In this document: piece after piece, positions 46,333 to 58,800 of the stretch
How the letters are laid out: every line of letters starts with the position of its first letter
Numbering within the stretch: the first letter of the stretch is position 1
NCBI GenBank assembly: GCA_007449985.2
Contig: VIIQ02000121.1
Location: forward strand, 124,001-188,000
Source of the DNA: Desmodesmus armatus
Lineage: Eukaryota; Chlorophyta; Chlorophyceae; Sphaeropleales; Scenedesmaceae
DNA: 64,000 bases
Direction of reading: 5' to 3'
Made by a program: the position numbers and the translations under genes
Notes under the pieces: generated by a model
What the model was told of the DNA's origin: nothing
The model's input: the letters and a program-made list of their open reading frames with translations, nothing else
Database searches by the model: none

Positions 46333-49300
46333 CTATGCACTGCTCAACACCTGTCCAGCAAGCATGTCCTTCAAGCTGGCTGCCAGCATTCCATCAGGAG
46401 CCGCCACCGTCACCCTGAACTGCATCCTGTTCTGCGGGTTGCCCTCCACACGACACTGCAGCAGCAACACACACAGCGCCAACACACTTAGCACAACAAG
46501 AACAGACCTGTTGGTGCAAGCACACACCTTCCGTACAAACAGCAGATCAGCTTGCAGGGAGTGCATGCAAGCAGCTGTACCTGGCCACACAGAAAGCTGA
46601 ACAAGGACACCCCAGCCCTGCCCCTCACCTGCACCAGCAGTGCTTGCTCAGCCCCTGGCGGGCCGTGCATGAAGTAGCCAGCTCCAGCCTCGTTGTTGGG
46701 GCTGGGGTCCAGGTACAAGTGCTCCACACCAAAGTTCAGCCCCCGCAGCACGGCCAGCGTGGGCTCAATGCCCAGTGGCATACCCCTCTCCAGCATTTGC
46801 TGCACCTTGAGTGGCGGCCCTGCACATAACAGTCACATGCAGGCATGCTTTTGACCACACTCAACAGCCCGCAACCAATCAAGCAATAGCTAGAAATTGA
46901 TGTACAATGGCTGCTCAGGCAGCTGAGTGGCCATGCACAGTCAGGCTGCACTAGCCCCCAGGCCGGCAGAAGATCAACAGCAGCCGCCCTGAGGGCGACC
47001 CTGCTGGCTCTGTCAACACAGACCAACAGGTCAGCCTTGCTGCCCCACTGGTGGCCGCACCTGGATAGCTCTTCCACCTGTCAAAGAACGCCTCCTTGGC
47101 AATGAGTGGCTCAGGCACCATGAACTTGTGAGGTGCCAGGGGCAGGGCCAGCTCCTGCACCACCTGGCGTGCACCTATGCTGTAGCGCAGCTGCATACGC
47201 GGCGGCTCCAAGAAGGGCTGCAGGCAAGTCACCTGCACCAGGACCTGCAGCACACCAGACACCCAGCAGCATACAAAACAGCTAGTATGTTGTGCTACAG
47301 TCAGATGCTAACATGCTGACTCTGCATCCACCCTGGCAACAACCCCACATGCCTGGCTGTTTTCAGCAGATGAGCACATGCACACTTACTTGGGTGAGTA
47401 CACAGTCACACTGTTGCCATCCGATCAACACTGCGCAGGTGTTCTTGTCGCTGCTTGTACACAAGTGTCACACCAGGTCACACATACCTGCACTTGCTGC
47501 TTGGGTGACAGCTGTGCTGGCGGCTGGCCCAGCACCACCTGCACAGCTGGGCTGGGTGCCGACAGCACCAGGCTCACACCACTGAGGGGCTGTGCGGTCT
47601 GCTTGTTGCCCAGGAACAGCATCACCTCCCCTGTGCTGCGGGTGAAGCGCGACTGCAGGCCCACTTGCAGGGCCGTGTCCTCATACAGGATGCCCTGCAG
47701 GCACCACACATGATGACACGCAGCACACGTGATGACAAGCAGCACACATTTACAGCCACACAGCACAACCCACCCCCTCCACACGCGGCGGCTGCTTTGA
47801 CCGGTAGACGCACAATCACTAAATTGTTCCTGTTATACACCCATCAGCAAAGCAGGGGGCATAGGCAATTTAACCTCAGCACAGTCCTAGCGCTGGTGGC
47901 ATAACTACCATTCACAACAACTCCGCACCTTATCCTTGGTCAAGAGTGCCCTGTGCCACTGCTGAACGTCACCCAGCACGCGCCAGTCATCCACAGGCCC
48001 AAACGCATCATCATCAAAGCCCATTGACCCCGCTGCAGCAGGCTGCTGCTGGTGGAACCCTGCCACCGCTGCCCCTGCTGCCATGCCGGTCGCGCCGGCC
48101 ATAGCAGCAGCTGCTGCTTGGCTGAAGGGGTCGTGGCCGTAGCTGGCTGCGTAGCTGCTGCCTGTGCTGGCTGCTGGGTGCAGGCCCACAGCACCATGTG
48201 GACCCCAGGAAGGCGCAGACGTGAAGCCTGATGCTACCGAAGCTGCAGATGCCATTGGGCCAGCACCTGGCAGGCCATAGCTGCCATACGATGCCATGGA
48301 GCCGCTGCCTGGGCCCAGACCCGCCACTGCAGCGGCAGGAGGAGGCGGTCCGTACGATGCTGCCGACGTGGCAGCAGGCCCGAAGAAGTCCCCTGCTGCA
48401 TATGCATTGGCAGCAGGAGACACTGCTGCTGCCGCTGGCTGTGCTGCCGGGACAGGCGCTGCTGCTGACACCGGCCCGCCAAACAGCTCGTCCAGGGGGT
48501 CAATGGGCTTGCTGGGCGCTGGTTGTGCTGCTGCTGCCGGAGCTGCTGGAGCTGCTGCAGGCACTGGCTGCGGAGGTGCAGGGGTACCTGTGTGTCACGC
48601 AGACAAAAGGACATTGATGCATTGGCTGGATGCACTCCCTGTGTCTACACACAACTCATGTGCAGGCGGGGCACAAGGCAACATGCCACACAGCGCACCT
48701 GACACATGACACCTGCACGTGCAGCTGCCTGAGGGAGCTTGAGCATTGCTAGCGACCACCTGCCTCATTCAGGCAACAAACGCGGACGCCTTGGGTATGG
48801 TGTGTCAACCTGCATCAAGAGTTGGGTGTACTCACCATTGGGCACATACAGGTCGTCACCACCCAGCAAGTCAATCTCAGGCGCCTTAGCCACAGGCGCT
48901 GCTGCAGGGGGCACAGCAGCTGCTGCTGGTGCTGCTGTGGGTGCTGCAGGCGCAAGGCTGCTGCTGACTGGTGGTGCCAGCTGACTGCCTCCCAGGGCTG
49001 CAGCCAAGCCACCAGCAGCAGCAGCTGAGGCGGCAGCTGCAGGGCCTGTGGCTGCACCCAGCACAGACTCATCTGCTGATGAGGGCCCTACGATAGCTGC
49101 ATCAGCATCATTCCCTTCAGTAGCCTGCAGGACAGTAGTACACAACACCCACAACATAGGGATGGCTTCAGCTGCGGACGCCCATTGAAGGTGAGTCGTG
49201 CCTGCCAAATCTTGCAGGCTTATTTGCAGCTGTACCTGCAGTACGCTGATCCTGAGGACATGACCCTGCTCAAACCTGCAGCTCTGGGAACCACTCACCG

Positions 49301-52300
49301 CCAGGCGCTTGAGCAGTGCCGACTCCCGCACAGGCCACTTGGGCATGGGCAGCACGTAATGCTGTGATGACTGGCCAGGGTTCTGAGCCAGCACCTGCAG
49401 GCAAGCAGAGACAGCCGTGCCGCCAGCGACACGCCAAGTCACTACAGCCCTGGGGACTGCATACCAGCTTGTTGACGCAGCTCAGGCTCATTCAACCTTG
49501 TGGAGTCTCATCAACATCTCAAAGGTGAAACATTATCATACAGCACTCTTGCAGGGTACAGCACTCTTGTGGAATACAGCACTCTGGTAGGATACCTACA
49601 GCTGTCACAATATGGCCATGCACCACACCACACTCACCAGGTACTCAGCACCGCGCTGCTGCAGGTCAGGGTCCATCTGATGCGAGCACTTGTTGAAGAC
49701 GGCGATGACATCACTCTGCAGGCCTGAGTTGCTTGGGTCTGACAGCAGGAACTTGAGGTAGGTGCTGAGCAGCAGGCCCTTGGTGGAGTTGTTCACCAGA
49801 GGGTAGCGCTCGTGCAGCACCTTGAATTGCTCCTGGCTGCTGAAGCGGCCCTGCAGCACATACCACCAACGCCGTGACTAAATCCAACGCAAGTGCTGCC
49901 AACCAAACCACAACCACAGCTGTGCTTCACAGTCTGACTGACTGTATGCCGCCGACATACGCGGTGCTTGCAGGACGCGTGTTTGTGCGTGCTGCTCACA
50001 CCTGCACAACCCCATTTCTGCCAGCACACCCCAACACGTCGCCCAACTCACCCTGACCTGCTTGCCATACTCGCCCAACACGTAGGCTGCCATGCACACG
50101 AGTGCCTCATGGCTGGCACCCCGCTGCAGCACCTCCATGACCTGCTCAGCTGCGTACGACTGGCTGCCCTCGTTGTTGGTGACCAGCTGCACCACGCGGT
50201 GCCAAACGTCCGCACTGCAGAAGTCCCCAGCACGCTCCAGGAGGGCCAGCACAACGTCCACATACCACTGCACGCACGACACACAGCATCAATGTCAACA
50301 CAAACCATTCCAGCATCATGACACAGCACGCTTTCACATGTCGGCATGATGTAGCCCTGCCTGTGACGGGCAGTACCACTGCACACGGCAGAGCATGAGG
50401 CAGTGACAGTCTGCAGCAGCCTCCTCACCTCGACACTGGGAGCAAATTTCTCAGCCAGGATGGCTACCTTCAGCACCAGCTCCTCCCGCATGCTGAAGTC
50501 AGCAATGGTCAGGTATGTCACCTGCAGGACACCACATGCTGCTGTTACAGCCAAGACATCTTGTGTGCACACTCCACAGCCAGCTCACCACGCAGCTCAC
50601 GCTTGATATCCTGTACTTTCCCATAGAACTGCTGTGTGACTCTATCAGCAAGGGCGCCGGACCCTTGCAGTAAGCACAAGTTAAGCTGTGCCTGCCGCGT
50701 GTCCAGAATCGCTCACCAGCTCCTCCACCACCTCAACAGCTGCGCCCCCATCACACATAGTGAACAGCAAGTCCAGTGCACGCCGCCTGATAGAGACGTC
50801 AGGGTCCTTGAGGTTGGCCAGGATGGTGGCCTGTGCACACAGGATGACGTACAATCAGATTGAGGTCTAGCTGATCAGCAAGACGCCAGCGGGGGGTGAT
50901 GTCACCGTGAAAAGCTTTGTAGTGTAAGACGGAACCAGGGGTGCTGGCTGGTGCAGTAAAGTAACAGGTGGAGAAGTAGAGAGCCATGCATGACATGCAG
51001 CATGGCATGTGCGACACAGTGACAGCCAGCACACCAGCGTTTACCCCAACCACCCAGGTCTGCGCTGTTGGCTGCTACATGTACCTGATGCTCGCGTATG
51101 CTCTCTAGCACCTCAGGCACCAAAGCCAGGCGTGTCAGGTTCTCCAGGGCTAGGTAGCGGATGTTGGGTTCCTGCGGCAGGCCAAAACGAGGACAGCCAA
51201 GCACAAGGCTTGCAACGTGCAACATGGCCCTTGTCCTGCCTATGCTGCCTTGACCAGACTACATGTTGGCACGCTGAAACAGCTGTGTGCGGCCACCAAC
51301 ATGGCTCATTATGCAGTATATTTGAAACATATCCCATGCACTGCCCTGTCCCTTGCTACCTTGCGCGAACTGCCAAAAGCAGGCCCCACAAGTGTGGCCG
51401 CCATGCACCCCACCTTGACTGACAGGAAGCGTCCCAGGCTGCTGACGCTGTTGCTGAGCAGGTCCCTGCTGAAGTCTTGGGCCAGGATGAGGCTGATGGC
51501 CTCAAACAGGATGGCGTGCTGCGCATTGCTCTTGTTCACGGTGCTGCTCTTGGCCGTCTCACCACACGCTGCAGGCGCAAACAGGGAACTTAGTAACACA
51601 AAAGCACGATCAACCCGCATGGTACAGTTGCCTTGCTGCTGCGTGCTAATGCCTGCACAGCTCGGCAAGCTATACGTGCGTGCTCTCTTCCTGCGGCTGC
51701 TTGTGCAATCCCTGTGGCTTACCGTTGAATATGGCCTGCAGCACATCATGCAGCTGCTTCTGGGCACTGGTGCCCTCCGGCAGCGGAAAGTACTGAAGGG
51801 CGCGCAGGACCTTGGTCTGCAAGCACAGCAGAAAACGTGCATTTCACGACAGACCCGGAGCCACAAGTCCAAGCTACAGGCGCAACCGAGTGCGCGGTGC
51901 TGAAGCTGCCGCCTGTACTGCACCAGCTGTTTGCAGCGCACCTGCAGCCAAGGGCTGGCGATGCCATAGTAGGTATAGTCTGGTGTGATCTCCCGCAAGT
52001 ACACCAGCCGCTCCAGCAGCCGCAGCAGCTTGCCCTGGCACTGCTCATAACCAGCTGCACACAGGCAACACCAACCAACACCGTGGGCTTCAGGTGTGCA
52101 CTGTTGCATAGACATGCACGGGTGCATAAGTTGGCACAGCACTAAGCATGTACATGCTCCTGCAGGAACACCCTGCAATGTTGCGAGCTGCTGGTCACAC
52201 CATACCCTGCTGGAGTGCTGCCATGTCACTGTTGGAAACGTGCACCAACATCGTCCCAGGCCATCGACTCACCACTGCCGCAGCGTGCGCATATCCCCAG

Positions 52301-53663
52301 CAGCAGCGTGACGCAGCACAGCAGCATGCCCAAGTCCCGCTCCTCCAGCAGCTGTGACATGATGGGCGCAAAGCTGTCTGGCGTCACAAGCTGCGCGTCT
52401 GCGGGGGTCTTGCGCATGAGGCGCAGCAGGCACAGCGCCGCCTTCTTGCGCACCACAGGCCGCATGGTGCCGCTGGTCTGCACAGAAGCAAGCAAGCAAG
52501 GGATATGTGGACAACAGATTTGGGAACCTGATCATCTGCAAGTTTCGAGCATGAAAAGGGAGTCAGACATAGTACAGCATGCGTGGTGGTGAACACATCA
52601 CCAGCTGCTTTCCTTGTGCGTAACCTGACTGTCTCTGATGAGAAAGATGCAGTTTCAGGTACGCACCAGCAGTTTCAGCACGTCTGGCGTCAGCGCCTCT
52701 GCCATCTCAGGCCCCGAGACTGCAAGAACAGACACGCAAAGGAAAGAGACGAAGTTAGCACCATGCCAGTCATGCGCATGCATGTGCCAACCCCGCATTG
52801 ATGCTGGTGATGCTAGTGGTGATGGAGGTGTGCACACTATGCTGTAGGGACAGTCAGCCAATGCTTGTGGCCGTCAAGGCAAGCTCATCCGCTCACTGTT
52901 TGACACAAAAGTAAGGGCCAGGCTCTGGAAGGCTTCATTTCGGCTGATCAGGTCATTGTGGATGGCATTGATGGCCAGGCGGAGGAACTCATCCTTCTGC
53001 GGAGCATCAACAAATAATGAAACCCAGGCAGTCATGGCTTGCACAGTGCTGCTGCACTGGTGTACACCAGCCGTATCTTGTGTAACGAGGCGCAGCAGGC
53101 CAAACAAGCATTTGCTCTGCAGTGACTGCTGCCACCCTGCAACTGGAGGCCAACTGCCAACCAGGCCTCACCTCGTTCATTAGGATGGAGCAGGCCATGT
53201 ATCCGACCTGCTTCTCAGAGTACCTGTACGCAGAGACAGCATGGTCAGCGCCTGCCCAGCATGCTGCACCCCTGGCTGCATGCATCAGCTGCTAAGGTGC
53301 ACACAGTCCCGCCCACCCACTCACTTAGAAGCGGGGATGAGGTCGCAGGCCTGCTTGTGCCCAAACTCCACATCATATCCCAGCATGTAGATGTACAGGA
53401 GCTTCCAGACATACTTCTTGCGATCATACGCTGCAACCACCACCAGCATGTGTCAGCACACCCGGGAGCAACTGCGCGTTGCGATTACAAGCAATCCTTC
53501 CGACCTATGTTGCACCTGTCAAGGTCTTCTTCTCATCACCAAACTTCCCCCTGATCTTGGCCAGCTCCTTGTCCACACGGCGGGTCTCCTGCTCCTTGTT
53601 CTGGCAGGCCCTGATGTCCGAGATGAACACCTGCAGCCCCCTGATGGTGCCTGCCTTTGCCAT
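46333..53663 (-). CDS. AP2A: AP-2 complex subunit alpha (alpha-adaptin)
   Basis: Twenty-one exons join in phase for 1165 residues: 53516-53663, 53325-53430, 53172-53223, 52897-52996, 52667-52719, 52273-52477, 51942-52054, 51723-51816, 51414-51568, 51085-51171, 50717-50830, 50429-50521, 50052-50267, 49638-49850, 49299-49394, 48836-49124, 47929-48587, 47488-47694, 47061-47244, 46629-46819, 46333-46455. The start MAKAGTIRGLQVFISDIRAC and blocks such as DKELAKIRGKFG, LNEKDEFLRLAINAI-like and LVLKVAILAEKFAP are those of alpha-adaptin. The helical trunk (about 1-615) is followed by an Ala/Pro/Gly-rich hinge of about 300 residues and the ear (from about 930). AP-2 links clathrin to cargo and lipid at the plasma membrane. 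The hinge contains IDLLGGDDL, DPLDELFGG and HDPFSQ. Its length and composition are unusual. Confidence 0.95.
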
Positions 53664-55801
53664 GCTGACCTAGCCTGACCTGTAGCAGCTGTTATATTGA
53701 TGAGGAGGCTTGCTGTCCCTGATTAGTACAGATCAGAAGATGGCCATAGTTGTCTGTGTCTGACCTTCAAGTCAGGACATCAGCTCTCAAATGCGAGCGT
53801 TTGCACAATGAAGACCGTGTTATCGTTGAGAAGACCACTGCATATGTTGCCTTTGAGGCAACGAGAAGACGAAACCATCGAACAGAAACAAGGTGTAGTC
53901 ATCGGTACCGAAGACCGGTTTTTGGTCAAGTCGCCCAAACCTACACTGCATCATAACTGAGCTGAGATACTGCGTGCAGAAGGATTCTTGCAGGGTCAGA
54001 TGGGTACATATCACGGCCTGTGGCTGCCTGGTATTGCCTCAGATCACCATGGTCCTGACCCAACATCAACACGAAGGAGTATTGCAGGACAAACTTCTTC
54101 TTCCTTTCACTGTACTGCTCTGAACCGAATACACCACCAATTTTGAGTTGACAGCCTCATCTGCGTGGGGTGCTGTGCAGCAGACAGTTTACAGAGTGGC
54201 CAAGTCCGGCCAGCTCCGGAGCTGCGGAAGGGGCGGATGCATGTGATGTCTGCCCTGTGGCGAACTGTTGCAGGCAAGTGCAGAACATTTCCCTGTGGTG
54301 CAACAGCAGAAACGGTGCAGCAAGAAGCAGCAGCTGGTGGGTGAACTTGCCAGCACAACCCAGCGGCACTCCCTATTGCCAGGTGGCACACCCAGACTTT
54401 GCAGCATGCTACTCTTGGGCAGGTTTGGCCGCCTACCATTTCCAATGTTACATCACAGGCACAGCGCTACAGTGCGCATGAACAGCAGCAGCAGCGAGGG
54501 ACCAACTCTGCTATCAGACAGTCACCTGGCCAGGGGTGCTGACACACTGCCTGACAGATGTCCAACAGTGCTTGCTACAAGAAACCACCAGAATAGTGGC
54601 CAGACACTGGCCAGGGTGCATGAGTGGACGCGCAAGGGCGCGAGCAGGATACAGAGCCAGGGGACAAGGCATGCACTAGCCTCCCGAAACACCCACTTGC
54701 GTGAACTTTCCCCAAGTGCAACCCAGCAACGGCAGCCTTGACGGTCCCAACACCTCAGCGCTCCCAGCAGCAGGTGGAGCGCACAGCCGTCAGCCAACTG
54801 TCCATTGGGCTATTTGGAACAGCAGGCGCTGATAGATGCACAACCAGCGACCAGGATAATTGCACCAGCGGGATGCGCCTGCACAGACACTCCAGTCATG
54901 CCACAGTCATACCTCTGCAAGCAGGAACAGTCAGGGTTTCTCAACACTACCCCCTCATAGTCTCAACGCTACGAAGCAACAGCAACCACCATCAAGCAGC
55001 AGAAATTCAAACAAACTCGCAACTATCCCCTTGCAAACATGTGTGCTGGCAGTGATGACTTCAACCCAGGCAATCCAAATGGGTTGAGTTGCATTCAATT
55101 GGGTTCACAGCAAACACCCCAAGCCTGCACCAGGCCCCTTAAGGAACAGTACTGGACAACATGCTGCACGTCACCACAAGTCCCCTAGGAAATGTCACTG
55201 CAGGTCCAGAGCTCAAGCCCACACTGAGTGGTGGTGACCCATGTCCCTGCATAGCCACCAATAACCTAGCACAACGATTCCCCCGCAGCAATTCTCAACA
55301 AAAGCTCAGCACTCTGTCTACAAAGGCTCCCCAAGGCAAGTGGGGGCCGAATTGCCATATGGCCAGGCTGGTCAGCGACCAACCCAGATCCAAACCTCAT
55401 AAAACTGCATGCCACACCGTACGATATCTGGCAGGGTCAAGACGGTGTGGCTTAGCACACCATGCCACGAAAGGCTGTGTGCCATCAAGCGACCATACGT
55501 ACTCCCAACATGCAATGCCGCAGAATGCAAGTGGGCAATGGTGCTAGCAGTGCAACCCAGACACAGGCCCACTGGCAATGCCCGTGCGGGCAACTTGAGT
55601 GAATGCTGTGCACTCGATCAAACCTTCAATTGTGCCAGAGCAGAATCTGGGCACAGCAATATCAGCGCCAAAATGGGTGCACGCCTGATAACATGCCTTA
55701 GAACAGCCTGCTGGTGGTACAGCACGCACACAACAGCAGCACACAAACATGTTGAAACTGCAAGTCTGCCTCATAACAGCTAACTAAGCTGCAATGCCGT
55801 A
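53664..55801. other. 2.1-kb spacer, no supported gene
   Basis: This is the promoter region of AP-2 alpha and the 3' region of the receptor kinase. The nearest minus-strand TGTAA that I noticed (54448-54452) would imply a 1.35-kb 3' UTR. Open frames here lack motifs and splice-consistent partners. Confidence 0.5.
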
Positions 55802-58800
55802 CTAGTACTGCTGCTGCTGCTGTGACCGCTGCTGCAACATCGCCAACTGCTGTCGATACTGGTCCACCGTCTCCTGCATTGACTGGGTCTGTGGGACAGT
55901 CTCCGCAGGAGGGGGATGCAAGTAGCCAGAGAATTGGTCATCAAACTCCCCACCTCCCTGCGTGCTGGAGGGGCCCATGAGCTGCCGCAGCAGGCTCTCA
56001 GATGCCAAGCCGTCCTCATCAAACAAGTCCTCCTCAGCAATGTCATGCCCAGCTGCAGGGTACTCGTGCACGCAGGTGCCAACCATGCCCGCAGATGGCT
56101 CAAGCGGCAGCACCGGCGGAACAAACACAGCGTAACCCTGCATAAGCTGCTGCTGCGCTGCAAGCTGGTCTGCAGCCATGAGCTGTGGCTGCTGCACATG
56201 CCCTGCTGCTGGCTGCCAGTGCATCACTGACTGCGCACGCCCTGCCTGCAGCCCTGTTGGTGACAGCGGGGTGAGCGGGCGGCCCAGCCTAGGTGAGGAC
56301 ACCGAGGCTGAGCGCTGCAGGACAGCCTGTACATACGGCTGATAAACCTCCGCCTCATCTCTCTCCAAGCTGCGCCTTATCGCTGCTCCTGGCGCAGTGA
56401 TGTCAATGCTGCTGCTGCCCTCCTCAACACTGCTGGTCAAGCGGGAAGAGGTGTGCCGCACCATCGGTGCTTGCGAGCTGCCAGCCCTGGGTAGCTGCTG
56501 CAGTACAGGCTGCTGCAGCTGCTCATGGACGTTGCTGCTGCCAGCATATGCAGCAGCTGCAGCGGCAACAGCCCCAGGGCTCGGAGGGGCTGTGGGCACA
56601 GTGCCACCGCTTGCTGATGGGGAAGCCTCGGCAGCAGAAGCCAACACTGCAGCATCTGTGGGTGCACTGCGCCCGGCCCTGCTGGTGCTGCGGGTTGCAG
56701 AACTGCTGGGTCCTCCCCTGGCTGCAAGGTACTCCTGCTTAGTCTGCACATACAGCTTCTGCAGGCGCCGCAGCAGCTGCTGTGATGTGGGGCGCTGCTC
56801 TGGGTCCTCGTGCCAGCAGGAGGTCATGAGCTCCACAAAACCGGGCGGGCAGTCAGGTGGGACTTGTGGGCGCCAGCCTTCGTAGGCAATCATGTAGAAC
56901 ATCTGGCCAATGGACAAGCCCTCACTCATGACAGCCTCACAAGCGAAGAGCTCCCACACTGCAGCACATATGCAGCACACAGAAGGCCGCACGATAATCA
57001 GCAGGTGATACCGTTTGAGCAGACTGCGGCATCCTAGTGACTGCTTGAAGCAGAAGCCTGCTGGTTGAGCGGCATAGTTTCATTGATACATGACAACCTT
57101 GCGGTCGACACTCACTCATGAGGCCAAAGGAGTAGATGTCAGTCGCCTGCGTCATGCGGCCAGTCAGCAGCAGCTCCTTGGGCATGTACACAATGGTGCC
57201 TGCGGCATAAGGAAGCGGGAAACAAAGTTGCAGGATGTTGCACAAGCTGCAGTGACTGCATGGCACTGGCTCAGCAAACAAGGTTGCTGACTAGGCAGTG
57301 CCTCTGTGACAGGCAAGCCTTCTTGTGCCAATACAACAACCCAACCGCCATGTAGCAAGTCATATCAGACTGCATGCGCATGCATCATGGTGACCAGGGC
57401 AACAATAGGCAGGCAATAGCCCTGACCGGGCTCACCATATGTGCCTGTGCTGATGTGTGTAGCCTCCGGATCAAGCACCCTGCTGAGCCCAAAGTCAGTG
57501 ATCTTGCAGGTCACCCCCCGCGCATCCCGCGTGCTGCCTTTGAGCAGCACGTTTGCTGTCTTGAGGTCGCCGTGCACCACGCCGATAGAGTGCAGGTAGT
57601 CCAGGCCTGACGCAGTGTCCAGCAGAGCCTTGTAGATGCCAACCTGTGCAGGGGGTGCAGGATGCAGGACTAATGTCACTGGGAAGCACCAGGCGACTGA
57701 GAACAGCGTGTCGAGCTGCACTTCAACCGCAATCTCTTGCATGCAACCACCTCCACTGCAGCTGGCACTTGCCTCAAACACTGTCAGCGATTGCAGCGGC
57801 AGGTGCAATAGACAACACCAAGACAGCCAGCAAAACCCCGCGATCTCACCATCTGCCCTTGCTGGTCTTCACCCCGCCTGAACTTGCCGAGACGCACAGC
57901 ACGCTCCAGAGAGCCCTTCTCACAGAACCTGCACAGCACATGTCAATTCAGCTTCAAAGGGGCTATGCACTAGATTGTTTTAAAAAGGCAACCATGGTCT
58001 CAGCTGGTCCATGCCCGCCAGCGGGGCGAGCAACAGCCCACAGCAAGAATGCTGGTGGGTGCTCAGCACAGGCTGCAGGACATGTACGTCCGCGCAACAG
58101 TGCTCGCGAGTCACAACGTTGTCATCAGGACCATGGACACCACAATACTCACTCCATCACCACCCAAGTCTCCATGCAGTCAGGCGGTTCCTCATCCAGG
58201 TCGCTGCTGATGGTGCTGCCGCTGCTGTGGTCATCGTCATCGCTGTCCCTGCCGCCTGAAGGCTCCTCCTGCAATGGCTGGCTGGGGCCACCACCCTCCA
58301 GCCACGAGCTGGCAATCGCTTTGCGCTCGGACATGCTCATAGTGCTGATGTGGTACGTGGTGACGACGTTGGGATGGCTGACACTCGTCGCCAGCAGCGT
58401 CTCCCGGCCTGCGGAGATTGTCTTGCCTCCGCTGCTGCGCGCGCCTGATGCATGGTGCTCGATGATTTTGACTGCCACAGGTGTAGCCTTCCAGCGGCCT
58501 GCAGCAGAAGTGAATGGATGCCAACCGGTACCTATCATAGAAGCCCTGGGCCAAAATGAGCACGGTTCAAGTACACTCAGCACACACTGTTATCCACGGT
58601 CACAGCTAGCAGCAGGGACAGTCACACGCCCCGCCCGCTCTTGCCTGAATCCCGGATGCATGCTGAACCTGCAAGTGGTCTGTGGATGCCCTGAACGGGA
58701 CCCCTGACTTCTGTGCAGGCCGCCGCGCCTGCTGTCCTGACATCAGCATTTTCTGCTGACCAGGGGAGCGATGGCTGTAGCTACAAGATGTGTGGATCCT

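Noticed and set aside
54268..54741. 157-codon plus-strand frame in the spacer before AP-2 alpha
   Set aside because: Low-complexity composition, no motif, no splice partners or TGTAA close by; it probably overlaps the kinase 3' region on the other strand.
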